A stretch of DNA of 64,000 nt from Dermatophilus congolensis (GTDB taxonomy: Bacteria > Actinomycetota > Actinomycetes > Actinomycetales > Dermatophilaceae), in contig NZ_LT906453.1 of NCBI RefSeq assembly GCF_900187045.1, positions 1,426,001-1,490,000 of the forward strand. The letters are read 5' to 3'. Below are positions 27,767-36,830 of the stretch, in pieces (the first letter of the stretch is position 1; each line of letters opens with the position of its first letter). The notes below the pieces were generated by a model. That model was given only the letters and a program-made list of their open reading frames with translations. It was not told the origin of the DNA and ran no database searches. The position numbers were made by a program, and so were the translations under genes.

Positions 27767-29067
27767 TGAGTATGTCGGCGCAGTCTTTGGTTAATGGTGC
27801 TGCGGGGGAGTCCGTGGAGGGTTTGTCTTCTATTGAGGATGCGCTGGAGGCGTTGCGGGCGGGGCGTCCGGTGTTGGTTTTGGATGACGCGGACCGGGAG
27901 AACGAGGGGGATGTTGTTCTGGCTGCGGCGACGGCGGATGCGGCGTGGGTGGCGTGGACTGTGCGGCATTCGTCGGGGTATTTGTGTGCGCCGATGACGC
28001 AGGAGCGGGCTGATGCGTTGGGTCTTCCTGCGATGGTGCAGCATAACCAGGATCCGCATGGCACTGCGTATGCGGTGACGGTGGATGCTGCTGTGGGGGT
28101 GAGTACGGGTATTTCGGCGGCGGATCGTGCGTTGACGGCGCGGTTGTTGGCTGACCCGAAGGCTGGTCCGCAGGATTTCACGCGGCCGGGGCATGTGGTT
28201 CCGTTGCGGGCCAGGCCGGGGGGCGTGTTGGTGCGGGGTGGGCACACGGAGGCGGCGGTGGATTTGTGTCGGTTGGCGGGGTTGCCTGAGGTGGGGGTGA
28301 TTGGTGAGCTGGTGCATGATTCCGGGGAGATGATGCGGGCTGAGGCGGTGTTGGCTTTGGGTCGTGAGCATCGTCTTGCGGTGATCACGATTGAGGATTT
28401 GGTGGCGTATCGGCAGGTGCATGACCGGGTGCGGCCTGGTTCTAGGACGGTGTTGCCGACTGCTCATGGCACGTTCGACATGGTGGGGTACCTGGATGTG
28501 TTGACTGGCGCTGAGCATGTGGCGTTGATAGCGCCAGGGGCCGGTGGGGTGGGGGTTGATGCGCAGGGGGTGAGTACGGTGCGGGTGCATTCGGAGTGTT
28601 TGACCGGGGATGCGTTTGGGTCACGGCGCTGTGATTGCGGCCCGCAGTTGGAGGCGTCGATGGCGCGTATCGCCCGTGATGGGGGAGTGGTGGTGTATCT
28701 GCGTGGCCACGAGGGTAGGGGGGTTGGTTTGTTGTCGAAGTTGGAGGCGTATGCGCTGCAGGATGAGGGTGAAGACACTGTGGATGCGCAGACGCGGCTG
28801 GGGTTGCCGATTGATGCGCGTGAATATGGTGCCGCGGCGGCTGTCTTGGCCGATGTGGGGGTGGACAGGGTGCGCTTGTTGACGGGTAACCCTGCAAAGG
28901 TGTCGGCGCTGCGGCAGGCAGGTTTTGATGTGGTCGAGTCCGTGTCGGTGGCTACGCCTGTGACCAGTGAAAATGTTCGCTATTTGGAAACGAAGGCTCG
29001 CCGTATGGGCCATGACGTGATGGGTATACCGGAGGGCGCAACCTCCGGGGCCGGAAAGGATATGTGA
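27766..29067 (+). CDS. ribBA: bifunctional 3,4-dihydroxy-2-butanone-4-phosphate synthase / GTP cyclohydrolase II
   Basis: Provides both precursors of riboflavin. The RibB half (about 1-220) shows the acidic active-site motif [10 protein letters not shown] and TGISAADRA, with [10 protein letters not shown] and GHTEAAVDL. The RibA half has the zinc cluster [18 protein letters not shown] and [10 protein letters not shown], then the GTP-binding [12 protein letters not shown]. The ATG at 27766 overlaps the ribE stop. The 433-residue length is normal for fused RibBA. Confidence 0.95.
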   Translation: MSMSAQSLVNGAAGESVEGLSSIEDALEALRAGRPVLVLDDADRENEGDVVLAAATADAAWVAWTVRHSSGYLCAPMTQERADALGLPAMVQHNQDPHGTAYAVTVDAAVGVSTGISAADRALTARLLADPKAGPQDFTRPGHVVPLRARPGGVLVRGGHTEAAVDLCRLAGLPEVGVIGELVHDSGEMMRAEAVLALGREHRLAVITIEDLVAYRQVHDRVRPGSRTVLPTAHGTFDMVGYLDVLTGAEHVALIAPGAGGVGVDAQGVSTVRVHSECLTGDAFGSRRCDCGPQLEASMARIARDGGVVVYLRGHEGRGVGLLSKLEAYALQDEGEDTVDAQTRLGLPIDAREYGAAAAVLADVGVDRVRLLTGNPAKVSALRQAGFDVVESVSVATPVTSENVRYLETKARRMGHDVMGIPEGATSGAGKDM

Positions 29068-29534
29068 TGGCAGGTTTTGGGTCGCCAGATTTGGAGAATA
29101 TGGATGGAGCAGGCTTGAAGGTTGCGATCGCCGCAGCCAGCTGGCATGACCAATTCATGGATGCTCTCATCGCCGGGGCGCAGCTGGCATGCGAAGAAGC
29201 CGGGGTGGCAGAACCAACCGTGATCCGTGTGCCCGGAAGTTTCGAACTGCCCGTCGTGGCAGCCAAGCTCGCCGAAAACCACGACGCAGTCGTGGCGCTG
29301 GGAGTGGTGATTCGAGGTGGCACGCCACACTTCGAATACGTCTCCCAAGCAGTCACCTCAGGCCTGACACGAGTGGCCCTAGACAGCGGAACCCCGATCG
29401 GATTCGGGGTTCTCACCTGCGATAACGAAGCCCAAGCCGCTGACCGTTCCGGCTTGAGTACCTCACACGAATCCAAAGGACACGAAGCTGCGCAGGCAGC
29501 AATCGCCACCGCCGTGGCATTACGTGACCTGTAA
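29067..29534 (+). CDS. ribH: 6,7-dimethyl-8-ribityllumazine synthase
   Basis: Condenses the RibA/RibD and RibB products into the lumazine precursor. The 155-residue protein shows [29 protein letters not shown] and the [11 protein letters not shown] and HESKGHEAA signatures of the icosahedral or pentameric lumazine synthase. A GAAAGGA site precedes the ATG. Base composition switches sharply here, from G/T-rich coding (ribBA) to C/A-ending codons. Confidence 0.95.
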   Translation: MAGFGSPDLENMDGAGLKVAIAAASWHDQFMDALIAGAQLACEEAGVAEPTVIRVPGSFELPVVAAKLAENHDAVVALGVVIRGGTPHFEYVSQAVTSGLTRVALDSGTPIGFGVLTCDNEAQAADRSGLSTSHESKGHEAAQAAIATAVALRDL

Positions 29535-29541
29535 GCCTTCC

Positions 29542-29560
29542 CCGTCAACACATATGACGG
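29542..29560 (+). terminator. short hairpin between ribH and ribM
   Basis: CCGTCA (29542-29547) pairs with TGACGG (29555-29560) around a 7-base loop, followed by a pyrimidine stretch. It is a weak attenuator or terminator candidate only. Confidence 0.3.
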
Positions 29561-29593
29561 TTCCCTTCTGAAGAAAGGCACGGCGAGACAGCT

Positions 29594-30316
29594 GTGAGCG
29601 ACGTTTTACAGTCGATCTACGAGGCACAGATCGACGTGGCCGGTTATCCCCTGTACTGGCGAGAAATCATCGGCAACGGGTTCGGTTTAGCCTCGGCGAT
29701 CGGCGGCATGCGCCGACGCGTATGGGCCTGGCCGGTCGGGATCATCGGCAACGTGATCCTGTTCACGGTGTTCGTGGGGGCCGCAGTCGGGTTCGCCGAC
29801 GGCCGCCAACCCCTGCTCGGACAAGCATTCCGGCAAGTGTTCTTCGTCCTGACCAGCGTGTACGGCTGGTGGATGTGGCGCCGCCGCTCTGCAGGGAAAG
29901 CGAAAAACGCCCCAGCTATCGTGCCCCGCTGGGCCACCACCAAAGAACGCGCCACATACATCGCCGTGTGGATCACCCTCGTGGTGATCTGCCAGCAAAT
30001 ATTCGCGACGGTAGGAGCAGGATGGCCCGCGCCGCGCTGGTACTACTGGACAGACGCATGGATTTTCGTCGGCTCATTCATCGCCACCTACGCCATGGCC
30101 CGCGGATGGGTGGACTTCTGGCTGGCCTGGGTAGCCGTAGACGTAGTAGGAGTGCCGCTGCTATGGCACAGCCAGTACTACCCATCAGCAGTGTTGTATG
30201 CGGTTTACGGCGCCTTCGTTATCGCTGGTTTCGTGGTGTGGCTGAACGCAGCCCGCAACGAACAACCCACCGTCTCCGCGCGAACCGAACTGGAGACCAC
30301 CAGCAACGGAAGATAA
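29594..30316 (+). CDS. ribM: PnuC-family transporter, probable riboflavin importer RibM
   Basis: A 240-residue membrane protein of the PnuC family with about six to seven hydrophobic segments. It has the WPVGIIGNVILF and SVYGWWMWRRR motifs near the middle and WTDAWIFVGSFIATYAMARG towards the end. PnuC proteins import nicotinamide riboside, but actinobacterial members inside FMN-riboswitch operons (RibM/PnuX) import riboflavin. The position right after ribH supports the riboflavin role, though that is an inference from context. The GTG start at 29594 has only a distant AAAGG and is the least certain part. Confidence 0.78.
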   Translation: MSDVLQSIYEAQIDVAGYPLYWREIIGNGFGLASAIGGMRRRVWAWPVGIIGNVILFTVFVGAAVGFADGRQPLLGQAFRQVFFVLTSVYGWWMWRRRSAGKAKNAPAIVPRWATTKERATYIAVWITLVVICQQIFATVGAGWPAPRWYYWTDAWIFVGSFIATYAMARGWVDFWLAWVAVDVVGVPLLWHSQYYPSAVLYAVYGAFVIAGFVVWLNAARNEQPTVSARTELETTSNGR

Positions 30317-30319
30317 CCT
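30314..30319 (+). promoter_or_regulatory. -10 box of a probable leaderless metF-like transcript
   Basis: TAACCT ends six bases before the GTG at 30326, and no Shine-Dalgarno is present. It lies over the ribM stop codon. Confidence 0.4.
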
Positions 30320-30325
30320 TCGCGG

Positions 30326-31414
30326 GTGGATCGACCCGAGAAGAACAGCAACTCTCCTGCCTTGACCGACGACGTAGCCGTGCGCCGCATGCTAGGCGAC
30401 GCAACCGAACCTGAACCCGGCCGGCCCCCACGAGTACGGCCAGGCACAGCAGCCACAGCAGGCCCCGTCGCAACAATGTCAGAAGTCGGGATACCGCGAG
30501 TGAAAGAAACAATCGCTCACGGCAAAGGAGAACTGCTGTTCTTCGGCATCACCCCACCACGGCGCTCCACCGACCCAGAAAAACTGCCAGAAATCGCAGG
30601 CCGTACCCTGACCCGCCTGGACGGACTCGCGCTGGACTCACTGATCCTGTACGACCTCGCCGACGAAAGCAGCCGCACCGAACAAGAACGCCCATTCCCG
30701 TTCTCCGAAACACACGACCCAGCCTCCTACCAAGCCGAATACCTACAAGCCTGGGAAGGGCACAGCATCATCTACCGCTCAGTCGGCAAATACACCCCAG
30801 AACAGCTACGCAGCTTCCTGAACACCGCACCCGCAGAAGTATCCACCGTGTTCGTGGGGGCACCCTCAAAAGACACCCCCGTAAAAATGAGCCTACGGGA
30901 AGCCTACGAGGTCTACCGGAACGAAAACTCACCAACACCACTAGGCGCAGTTGCAATCCCTGAACGCCACGCTCGCCACGGAGATGAACAAGACCGCCTC
31001 GTCATGAAACAACGACAAGGCTGCTCCTTCTTCGTCACACAAGTCGTCTACGACCGACGCTCCGCCAAAGATATGGTCTCGGACTACGCCCGCGCCCTAC
31101 GCGCCGAAAAAGACCTCCGCCCGGCCCCCATCATCTTCACCCTATCCGTCTGCGGATCCCTGAAATCACTAGAGTTCCTACGCTGGCTCGGCGTAGACGT
31201 ACCCCGCTGGCTAAGCAACGAACTCGAAGACACCGACGACCCACTGGGCCTATCTGCCGCACACGCCGCCGGAGCCGCACAAGAACTAGCCCAATACTGC
31301 CGCCACCTAGGCATCCCCTTCGGATTCAACGTCGAATCAGTCTCCAGCCGAAAAGTAGAAATCGAAGCCTCCGTGCAACTCGCCCACGAAGTCTCCCAAC
31401 TGCTCCGCCGCTAA
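30326..31414 (+). CDS. methylenetetrahydrofolate reductase, actinobacterial non-canonical type
   Basis: A 362-residue protein of the actinobacterial MTHFR-like group related to mycobacterial Rv2172c, not the classic MetF. Recognisable stretches are GELLFFGITPPR, LDSLILYDLADES, VGAPSKDTPVKMSL, VAIPERHARHGDE, CSFFVTQVVYD and FTLSVCGSLKSLEFL. It should provide 5-methyl-tetrahydrofolate for methionine synthesis. The first 45 residues are proline-rich and look disordered; an internal ATG at 30476 would remove them, but the GTG at 30326 fits a leaderless promoter. The gene follows ribM by nine bases. Its flavin dependence is uncertain, because mycobacterial relatives are reported to lack bound flavin. 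Confidence 0.8.
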   Translation: MDRPEKNSNSPALTDDVAVRRMLGDATEPEPGRPPRVRPGTAATAGPVATMSEVGIPRVKETIAHGKGELLFFGITPPRRSTDPEKLPEIAGRTLTRLDGLALDSLILYDLADESSRTEQERPFPFSETHDPASYQAEYLQAWEGHSIIYRSVGKYTPEQLRSFLNTAPAEVSTVFVGAPSKDTPVKMSLREAYEVYRNENSPTPLGAVAIPERHARHGDEQDRLVMKQRQGCSFFVTQVVYDRRSAKDMVSDYARALRAEKDLRPAPIIFTLSVCGSLKSLEFLRWLGVDVPRWLSNELEDTDDPLGLSAAHAAGAAQELAQYCRHLGIPFGFNVESVSSRKVEIEASVQLAHEVSQLLRR

Positions 31415-31430
31415 AAACCACCAACCCCTC

Positions 31431-31492
31431 ATACGTGTTAACCCCTGCGTGCCCCCGGCTCAATGCCATACTCACGCAGGGTTAACACGTAT
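31431..31492. repeat. long inverted repeat between the MTHFR gene and the cas operon
   Basis: ATACGTGTTAACCC(C)TGCGTG at 31431-31451 and its reverse complement at 31473-31492 differ only by one bulged C, with a 21-base loop. It contains the GTTAAC palindrome in each arm. It could be the metF terminator, but it lacks a U-run and may equally be an operator for the cas genes downstream. Confidence 0.7.
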
Positions 31493-31590
31493 CTACTGCG
31501 ACAACACCGCAGTATCAAACTGTGCGCACTTCAAGGCCTAATGGGCGGCGTCCCTGCAGTTCAGATGCGTCTAACCTCCCAAAAATTTAA

Positions 31591-31619
31591 TTAGCTCCAT
31601 CAAACCTCCTGGGTATTCT
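31591..31619 (+). promoter_or_regulatory. candidate cas operon promoter
   Basis: TTAGCT (31591-31596), a 17-base spacer and TATTCT (31614-31619), preceded by an A/T-rich stretch at 31580-31592. Transcription would start near 31626, giving a 5' leader of about 23 bases to the cas3 ATG at 31649. Confidence 0.35.
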
Positions 31620-31648
31620 TCATACAGGAGCCACGCAAAGGAGCGGGG

Positions 31649-34468
31649 ATGGAGCCGCCACGACCAGCGCATGCATGGAGCACAGCCGTGCAAGCAATAT
31701 GGGGAAAACTAACCCCGGCCAAGACTCATGGCTGCCACTGTGGCGCCACCTAGAAGACGCCACGCACGTCGCGGAACTCCTCTGGGATAACTGGCTCCCC
31801 ACCGCTATAAAAAACACCATCGCCGCAGCTCTCCCCGGCGGAAGCGCAGACGGAAAAATTCTCCTGAGCTGGCTCGCAGGCATACACGACATCGGAAAAG
31901 CCACCCCAGCCTTCGCTATCAAAGCCGCCGATATGACCGGCCGGCTACACGCCGCTGGCCTTGATCTCAACGTCCCGCTCTCAGAAACACGCACAGCTCC
32001 CCACGGCGCTCTCGGATATCTCATCCTCCGGAACTGGCTAGAAGAAAAATTCGCAGCAACACCACGTGCCTCCGCCGCGCTCGCGGTCCCTGTAGGGGCC
32101 CACCATGGCACGCTCCCCAACTCCGGTGAACTAGAAGCACTCCGGCAGCGCCCCGACTACTTAGGCGGCCCCGCATGGGAACAAGCCCGAAAAGAAATCC
32201 TCAACCACATCACAGCACTCACCGGCGCAGACAAACGCCTCAACGACTGGCTATCCCGCCCCCTGCCGGCCACAGTGCAAGCACTGGCAGCATCGACTGT
32301 AGTCGTGGCCGACTGGCTTGCCAGCGATGAAGGCCGCTTCGGCTACGGTGACCGCTCTAACTGTGAAATCAACTGGGAACTGCTCGCGCTACCCACGCCA
32401 TGGAAACCAATAAAACCTCCCCCTAATCCACGGGATCTCCTGACGCAGCGTTTCCCCGCCCTAGCTGAGTACGAGCCCACTCCAACCCAAACCGCAGCCA
32501 TCCACGCCGCCTGGGCCGCCAAACGCCCTCCACTGATCATCCTTGAAGCAGAAATGGGAAGCGGTAAAACCGAAGCTGGTCTAGCAGCTGCGGAAATCCT
32601 CGCATATCGATTCGGCATGCAAGGCGTCTTCATGGCCCTGCCCACAATGGCGACATCTGACGCCATGTTCGGCCGGGTGCGCGCCTGGATCGACTCACTG
32701 CCCGGCAACGGTGCCCTGAGCATGTTCCTCGCACACGCCAAAGCTGGCCTCAATGACGAATATCAAGGGCTAGCCGACGACAGGTGGATCACCGAAGTAC
32801 ACGACGACGATGACCCCCCCCAACCATGCGCTCGCTGCAGTCAACGCCTGGACCAGGGGACGCCGAAAAGGCGTACTCGCACCTTTCGTAGTCGGAACTA
32901 TCGATCAGATACTTTTCGGTGCCCTGCGAAGCAAACACTTAGCACTAAGACACCTCGCACTTGCCGGGAAAGTAGTAGTAATCGACGAGGTCCATGCTGC
33001 TGACACCTACATGCGTGAGTACCTGGCCGCAATCCTCGTATGGCTAGGCGCATACGGAACTCCCGTGGTGCTGATGTCAGCAACCCTGCCCCAGGCGCAA
33101 CGCACACAATTAGTGAACGCATATGCCAAAGGTGCAGCCCGAAGCTCATCCGCACACCCCACCCCTTCAGCTACTCCAGATTCGATTACACCAAAGGGAT
33201 ACCCGCGCACACTGCTACTTGATGCCTCTTTCCGGGAAATAGAGACACAACAAAAATCGCACCGGCCCCGCACCATCACAGTTGAAGAATTCCCCGATGA
33301 CATTCCATCCCTAGCGTCTCGACTCGCCAGCGACCTCGCTGAGGGGGGATGCGTCGCAGTGGTCCGCAACACGGTGAGTCGAGCGCAAACAACATGGCAA
33401 GCCTTACGCCGCGCATTGCCGCACACAGAAGTCCTGCTAGTACATAGTCGTTTCCTCTCCATAGATCGGGCTGCACGGGAAAACGACCTGCGCGGGCGAC
33501 TTGGCCGTGGAAGTTCCTGCCTAGCTGGGACACGTCCTCACAGGCTTGTTCTAGTAGGAACCCAAGTACTTGAGCAATCACTCGACATAGACGTTGACCT
33601 CATGGTCACCGACCTAGCGCCGATCGACTTACTGCTCCAACGGCTAGGCCGCCTACACAGGCACACCCGTGGCGTCGAAGAAAAAGACCGACCGCCGCTC
33701 CTGCGTGCTCCCCGGGTTCTTTTGACCGGCGCCGACTGACAACACAGCCCCGTTAAAGCGGACGCAGGATCAGAACGGGTATACGGAAGCATCCAACTAC
33801 TTCGAGCTGCCGCTACCCTCCAGCAGCACGGCAACAAAATCCATCTTCCCCAAGACATACCAACGCTGGTGGACCGGGCCTACGCGCCCGATCTCACCGC
33901 CCCTCAAGGATGGGAAAAAGCATGGGAAGTAGCAGAGCAACGTGAACTGGAGCGTGTCGAAAAAGCCAAAAGCAAGGCAACTGCTTTTCTGCTTGGTCCA
34001 CCAACCAGCCATGAGGGTCTCCTAGCGCGCTCCGGGTTCTTCGTTAAAGGAGACCCTGATGGCGGCAATGGCGGCAATGGCGGCCGTAGCCAGGTTCGAG
34101 ACAGCGAAGACAGTCTCGAAGTGATCGTTGTGCAACGCATCAACGGAACCATCCGTCCCATGCCGGGATCTGGCCTTCCTGAAGACACCGCCCTCCCGCT
34201 GGACTTCCCACCTGAACCGCGCATAGCGCGCGCCCTCGCCGGATGCACTGTCCGGTTACCGGCGTGGAGTACCGCCTCTGACATCGACAACATCATCGCC
34301 GCCCTGGAAGACATGTCATTTCCCGGATGGCAACAGGACTGCCCCTGGCTTCAAGGGCAGTTGGTGCTAGTCCTCGACGAGCAGGGGCACGCACGTGTCG
34401 CAAACCTCGATGTCGCCTACGAGCTGGAAACAGGTCTAACCGTCACCACGTCCAGGGAGAACACATGA
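31649..34468 (+). pseudogene. cas3: type I-E CRISPR helicase-nuclease Cas3, interrupted in three places
   Basis: Cas3 normally unwinds and degrades DNA bound by Cascade. All parts are present but not in one frame. The ATG at 31649 has a strong AAAGGAG site and encodes about 20 residues up to AVQAIWGK. The family continuation, SWLPLWRHLEDATHVAELL, is in the -1 frame from 31709. The HD nuclease motif (GIHDIGKATPAFA), GAHHG and Walker A (MGSGKTEAG) follow in that frame. At a run of eight C (32814-32821) the sequence moves to the +1 frame, which carries VVIDEVHAAD, MSATLP and QRLGRLHRH. An in-frame TGA at 33737-33739 then cuts off the C-terminal domain, which continues open (SERVYGSIQLLRAAA) to 34468. 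The sites could be true mutations, assembly errors in homopolymers, or recoding sites. Confidence 0.85.
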
Positions 34469-36168
34469 CCATTGCGCCCACGACATCATCCACAGAACCA
34501 AAGAAAAAACACACCTCCTTCAACCTCCTTACAGAGCCGTGGCTCCTGGCCAGAAGCCAATCGGGTGAAGTCGAACAGATCGGGCTACTGGAGGCGTTCG
34601 AACGTGCCCATCAGATCACTGGCCTGGGTGGAGAAATACCTACTCAGGAGGCAGCCTGCCTGCGTTTAATGCTGGCCATTCTCTACCGGGCCATAGACGT
34701 GCCCGAAGGCGAAGAAATGACAACCTGGGAACAGCTATGGGAACAACGTCGCCTGCCTGTTGAACAGGTCTGTCCCTACCTCATGAAGCATGCCGACCGA
34801 TTCGACCTACTGCACCCGCGCACACCGTTCTTCCAAGTAGCTGGGCTACATACAGCATCCGGTAAAACCTCAGGCCTGGGAAAAATCATCGCTGAACTTC
34901 CAGACGGAGCGCCCTTCTTTACAACCCGGGCAGGCCAGTCCTCTGAGCAGCTTTCCTTCGCTGAAGCAGCCCGATGGCTTGTGCATGTTCAGGCCTACGA
35001 CTACTCCGGAATTAAATCCGGCGCAGTCGGAGATGACCGCGTTAAAGGAGGTAAGGGATACCCCATCGGGGTAGGATTCACTGGTTGGCTCGGCCTGATC
35101 ATCCTTGAGGGCAAAACTCTCGCTGAAACACTGCTCCTTAACCTTTCGCTGCGATTCTGGCGCGCCGATGACCTTCCCCCTTGGGAGCGAGAACCGGTCG
35201 GCGCCGAGATAGATCTGACTCACCCACAACCTCGAGGACCCGTTAGCGCTGCTACCTGGCAGGGGCGCCGAGTCCGACTTATCCATGACGGATTCAATGT
35301 GGTCGATGTCCTTCTAGCTAACGGTGACCCATTGGGACCGCAGAACCGTCAAACCGTAGAACCGATGACGTCGTGGAGATTCAGCGAACCACAGACAAAG
35401 AAAGCCAACGGGGTAACGACGTATATGCCATTGGCGCATCAACCTTCGCGGGCTCTATGGCGCGGTTTAGGGAGCATGCTGGGGGAGCGGGTAAGCCAAG
35501 CTGCTACCAAAGCAAATGCTGCAGCTTTCCTGCGCGCTGGCAATCTGGAGTGGCTCTCTGACCTCGTCGATGACGGCATCGTTAAACGGGACTTTCCCAT
35601 GCGGTTTCGAGCTGTCGGCATGGAATACGGTGCGCAAAGCGCATCAGTGACTGCAGTGATTGATGACCGACTGGAACTCGCGCCTGCCGTCATCGCAGAC
35701 CCCCTCGTCAGGCGCCAAGCAATCGACGCTGTCGACGCCGCTGAGGAAGCAGTCCGCGCTCTGGGGCGGTTAGCGACAAATCTTGCAGATGCCAGCGGGC
35801 GACACCTCCTGCCAGGCATGGAAGACGGAGCCCGAGCGCGAGCTGGAGAAACAACCTACGCCCTCCTTGATCTCCCATACCGAACATGGGTGGGGACATT
35901 AACAGCCGAGAACCTCGACGAACGTCGACAGGCATGGCAACAAACGGTCTGGCACATCGCCAATCGAGTAGCAAGCGAACTCGCGCAAGCAGCAGGAACC
36001 CCAGCCTTGGTGGGCCGAACAGTCAACAGCCGCTACCTCAACACATCGATCGCTGAGAACTTTTTCCGCGCCGCCCTCAAAAAAGCCCTCCCATACGCCT
36101 TCCCGCAGGAAAAACAGACCGACGAACCAAAAATTGAGTCACCGTCGGATGGCAAGGAGCAGCAATGA
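34465..36168 (+). CDS. cas8e: type I-E Cascade large subunit Cse1/CasA
   Basis: Large subunit of the Cascade surveillance complex; it recognises the PAM and recruits Cas3. The 567-residue protein begins with SFNLLTEPWLLARSQSGEVE, the conserved Cse1 N-terminus, and has PTQEAACLRLMLAILYRA, the HPRTPFFQV segment and a helical C-terminal bundle (about 390-530). The ATG at 34465 overlaps the cas3 stop; a CAGGGAGA site precedes it. No interruptions are seen, in contrast to cas3. Confidence 0.93.
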   Translation: MTIAPTTSSTEPKKKHTSFNLLTEPWLLARSQSGEVEQIGLLEAFERAHQITGLGGEIPTQEAACLRLMLAILYRAIDVPEGEEMTTWEQLWEQRRLPVEQVCPYLMKHADRFDLLHPRTPFFQVAGLHTASGKTSGLGKIIAELPDGAPFFTTRAGQSSEQLSFAEAARWLVHVQAYDYSGIKSGAVGDDRVKGGKGYPIGVGFTGWLGLIILEGKTLAETLLLNLSLRFWRADDLPPWEREPVGAEIDLTHPQPRGPVSAATWQGRRVRLIHDGFNVVDVLLANGDPLGPQNRQTVEPMTSWRFSEPQTKKANGVTTYMPLAHQPSRALWRGLGSMLGERVSQAATKANAAAFLRAGNLEWLSDLVDDGIVKRDFPMRFRAVGMEYGAQSASVTAVIDDRLELAPAVIADPLVRRQAIDAVDAAEEAVRALGRLATNLADASGRHLLPGMEDGARARAGETTYALLDLPYRTWVGTLTAENLDERRQAWQQTVWHIANRVASELAQAAGTPALVGRTVNSRYLNTSIAENFFRAALKKALPYAFPQEKQTDEPKIESPSDGKEQQ

Positions 36169-36794
36169 TCGAGCCTCACTCATCAACACTCCAAAAAGAA
36201 TCCGCTACAGCTGCACGGGACAAACCCTCTGAGCTAAGAAACGCCACGGGCAAGGTCATTGCACGTTTGCAAGCCGAATACGTGCGGCCTGGATCTCAAC
36301 CATCAGCGTGGGCAGCAGCATCCATAGCAACCCTGCGCAAAAGCAGCCCCGGAAAAATCGAAAATGACCGAGGCGCATGGCCTCTCATCTACGCGGCCAT
36401 TCCAGAACAGCTACTTGGCCACACAGATGCGATAACGCGTGAAGAAAGAGCTATGCACGCAACCTTGGTTTTGTATGCCGTGCACCAAAGCTCTCAACCA
36501 ACAGGTATGCACTGCGCCGGTGTCCCTTTAGGGCGCGCACTCAAACAACTCCCCGGCGCTGACGACGAACGAAGCCCCATCCTCAAACGATTCACCTCGC
36601 TGGTCGCGGCTCCCAGCTTCGAAGCCGCGATGTATCACCTTCGCGGGCTCATCACATTGCTTCGTCGAGAACACATCGCCCTGGACTACGTCGCACTCTG
36701 CAGCGACCTAAGCAAGCTGCAAAACCCTTCCAGCTCGGCCACGATTCGCCGCCGCTGGGGACGAGATTTCTTCAGCAACCGATCTGCCCAGTAA
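36165..36794 (+). CDS. cse2: type I-E Cascade small subunit Cse2/CasB
   Basis: Small, helical, basic protein of 209 residues that forms the dimeric belly of Cascade and stabilises the R-loop. It has the Cse2 pattern: LRNATGKVIARLQAEYVRPGS at the N-terminus and RFTSLVAAPSFEAAMYHLRGLITLLRRE then RRRWGRDFF at the C-terminus. The ATGA overlap with cas8e and the 36-base gap to cas7e fit the usual operon. A dispensable N-terminal tail of about 20 residues precedes the core. Confidence 0.9.
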   Translation: MIEPHSSTLQKESATAARDKPSELRNATGKVIARLQAEYVRPGSQPSAWAAASIATLRKSSPGKIENDRGAWPLIYAAIPEQLLGHTDAITREERAMHATLVLYAVHQSSQPTGMHCAGVPLGRALKQLPGADDERSPILKRFTSLVAAPSFEAAMYHLRGLITLLRREHIALDYVALCSDLSKLQNPSSSATIRRRWGRDFFSNRSAQ

Positions 36795-36830
36795 CACATC
36801 TTGACCTTCCCCACCTGACAGGAGAACAGC

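Noticed and set aside
27184-28590. 468-codon minus-strand open frame opposite ribE/ribBA
   Set aside because: Shadow of the rib genes; low-complexity Arg/His/Pro composition.
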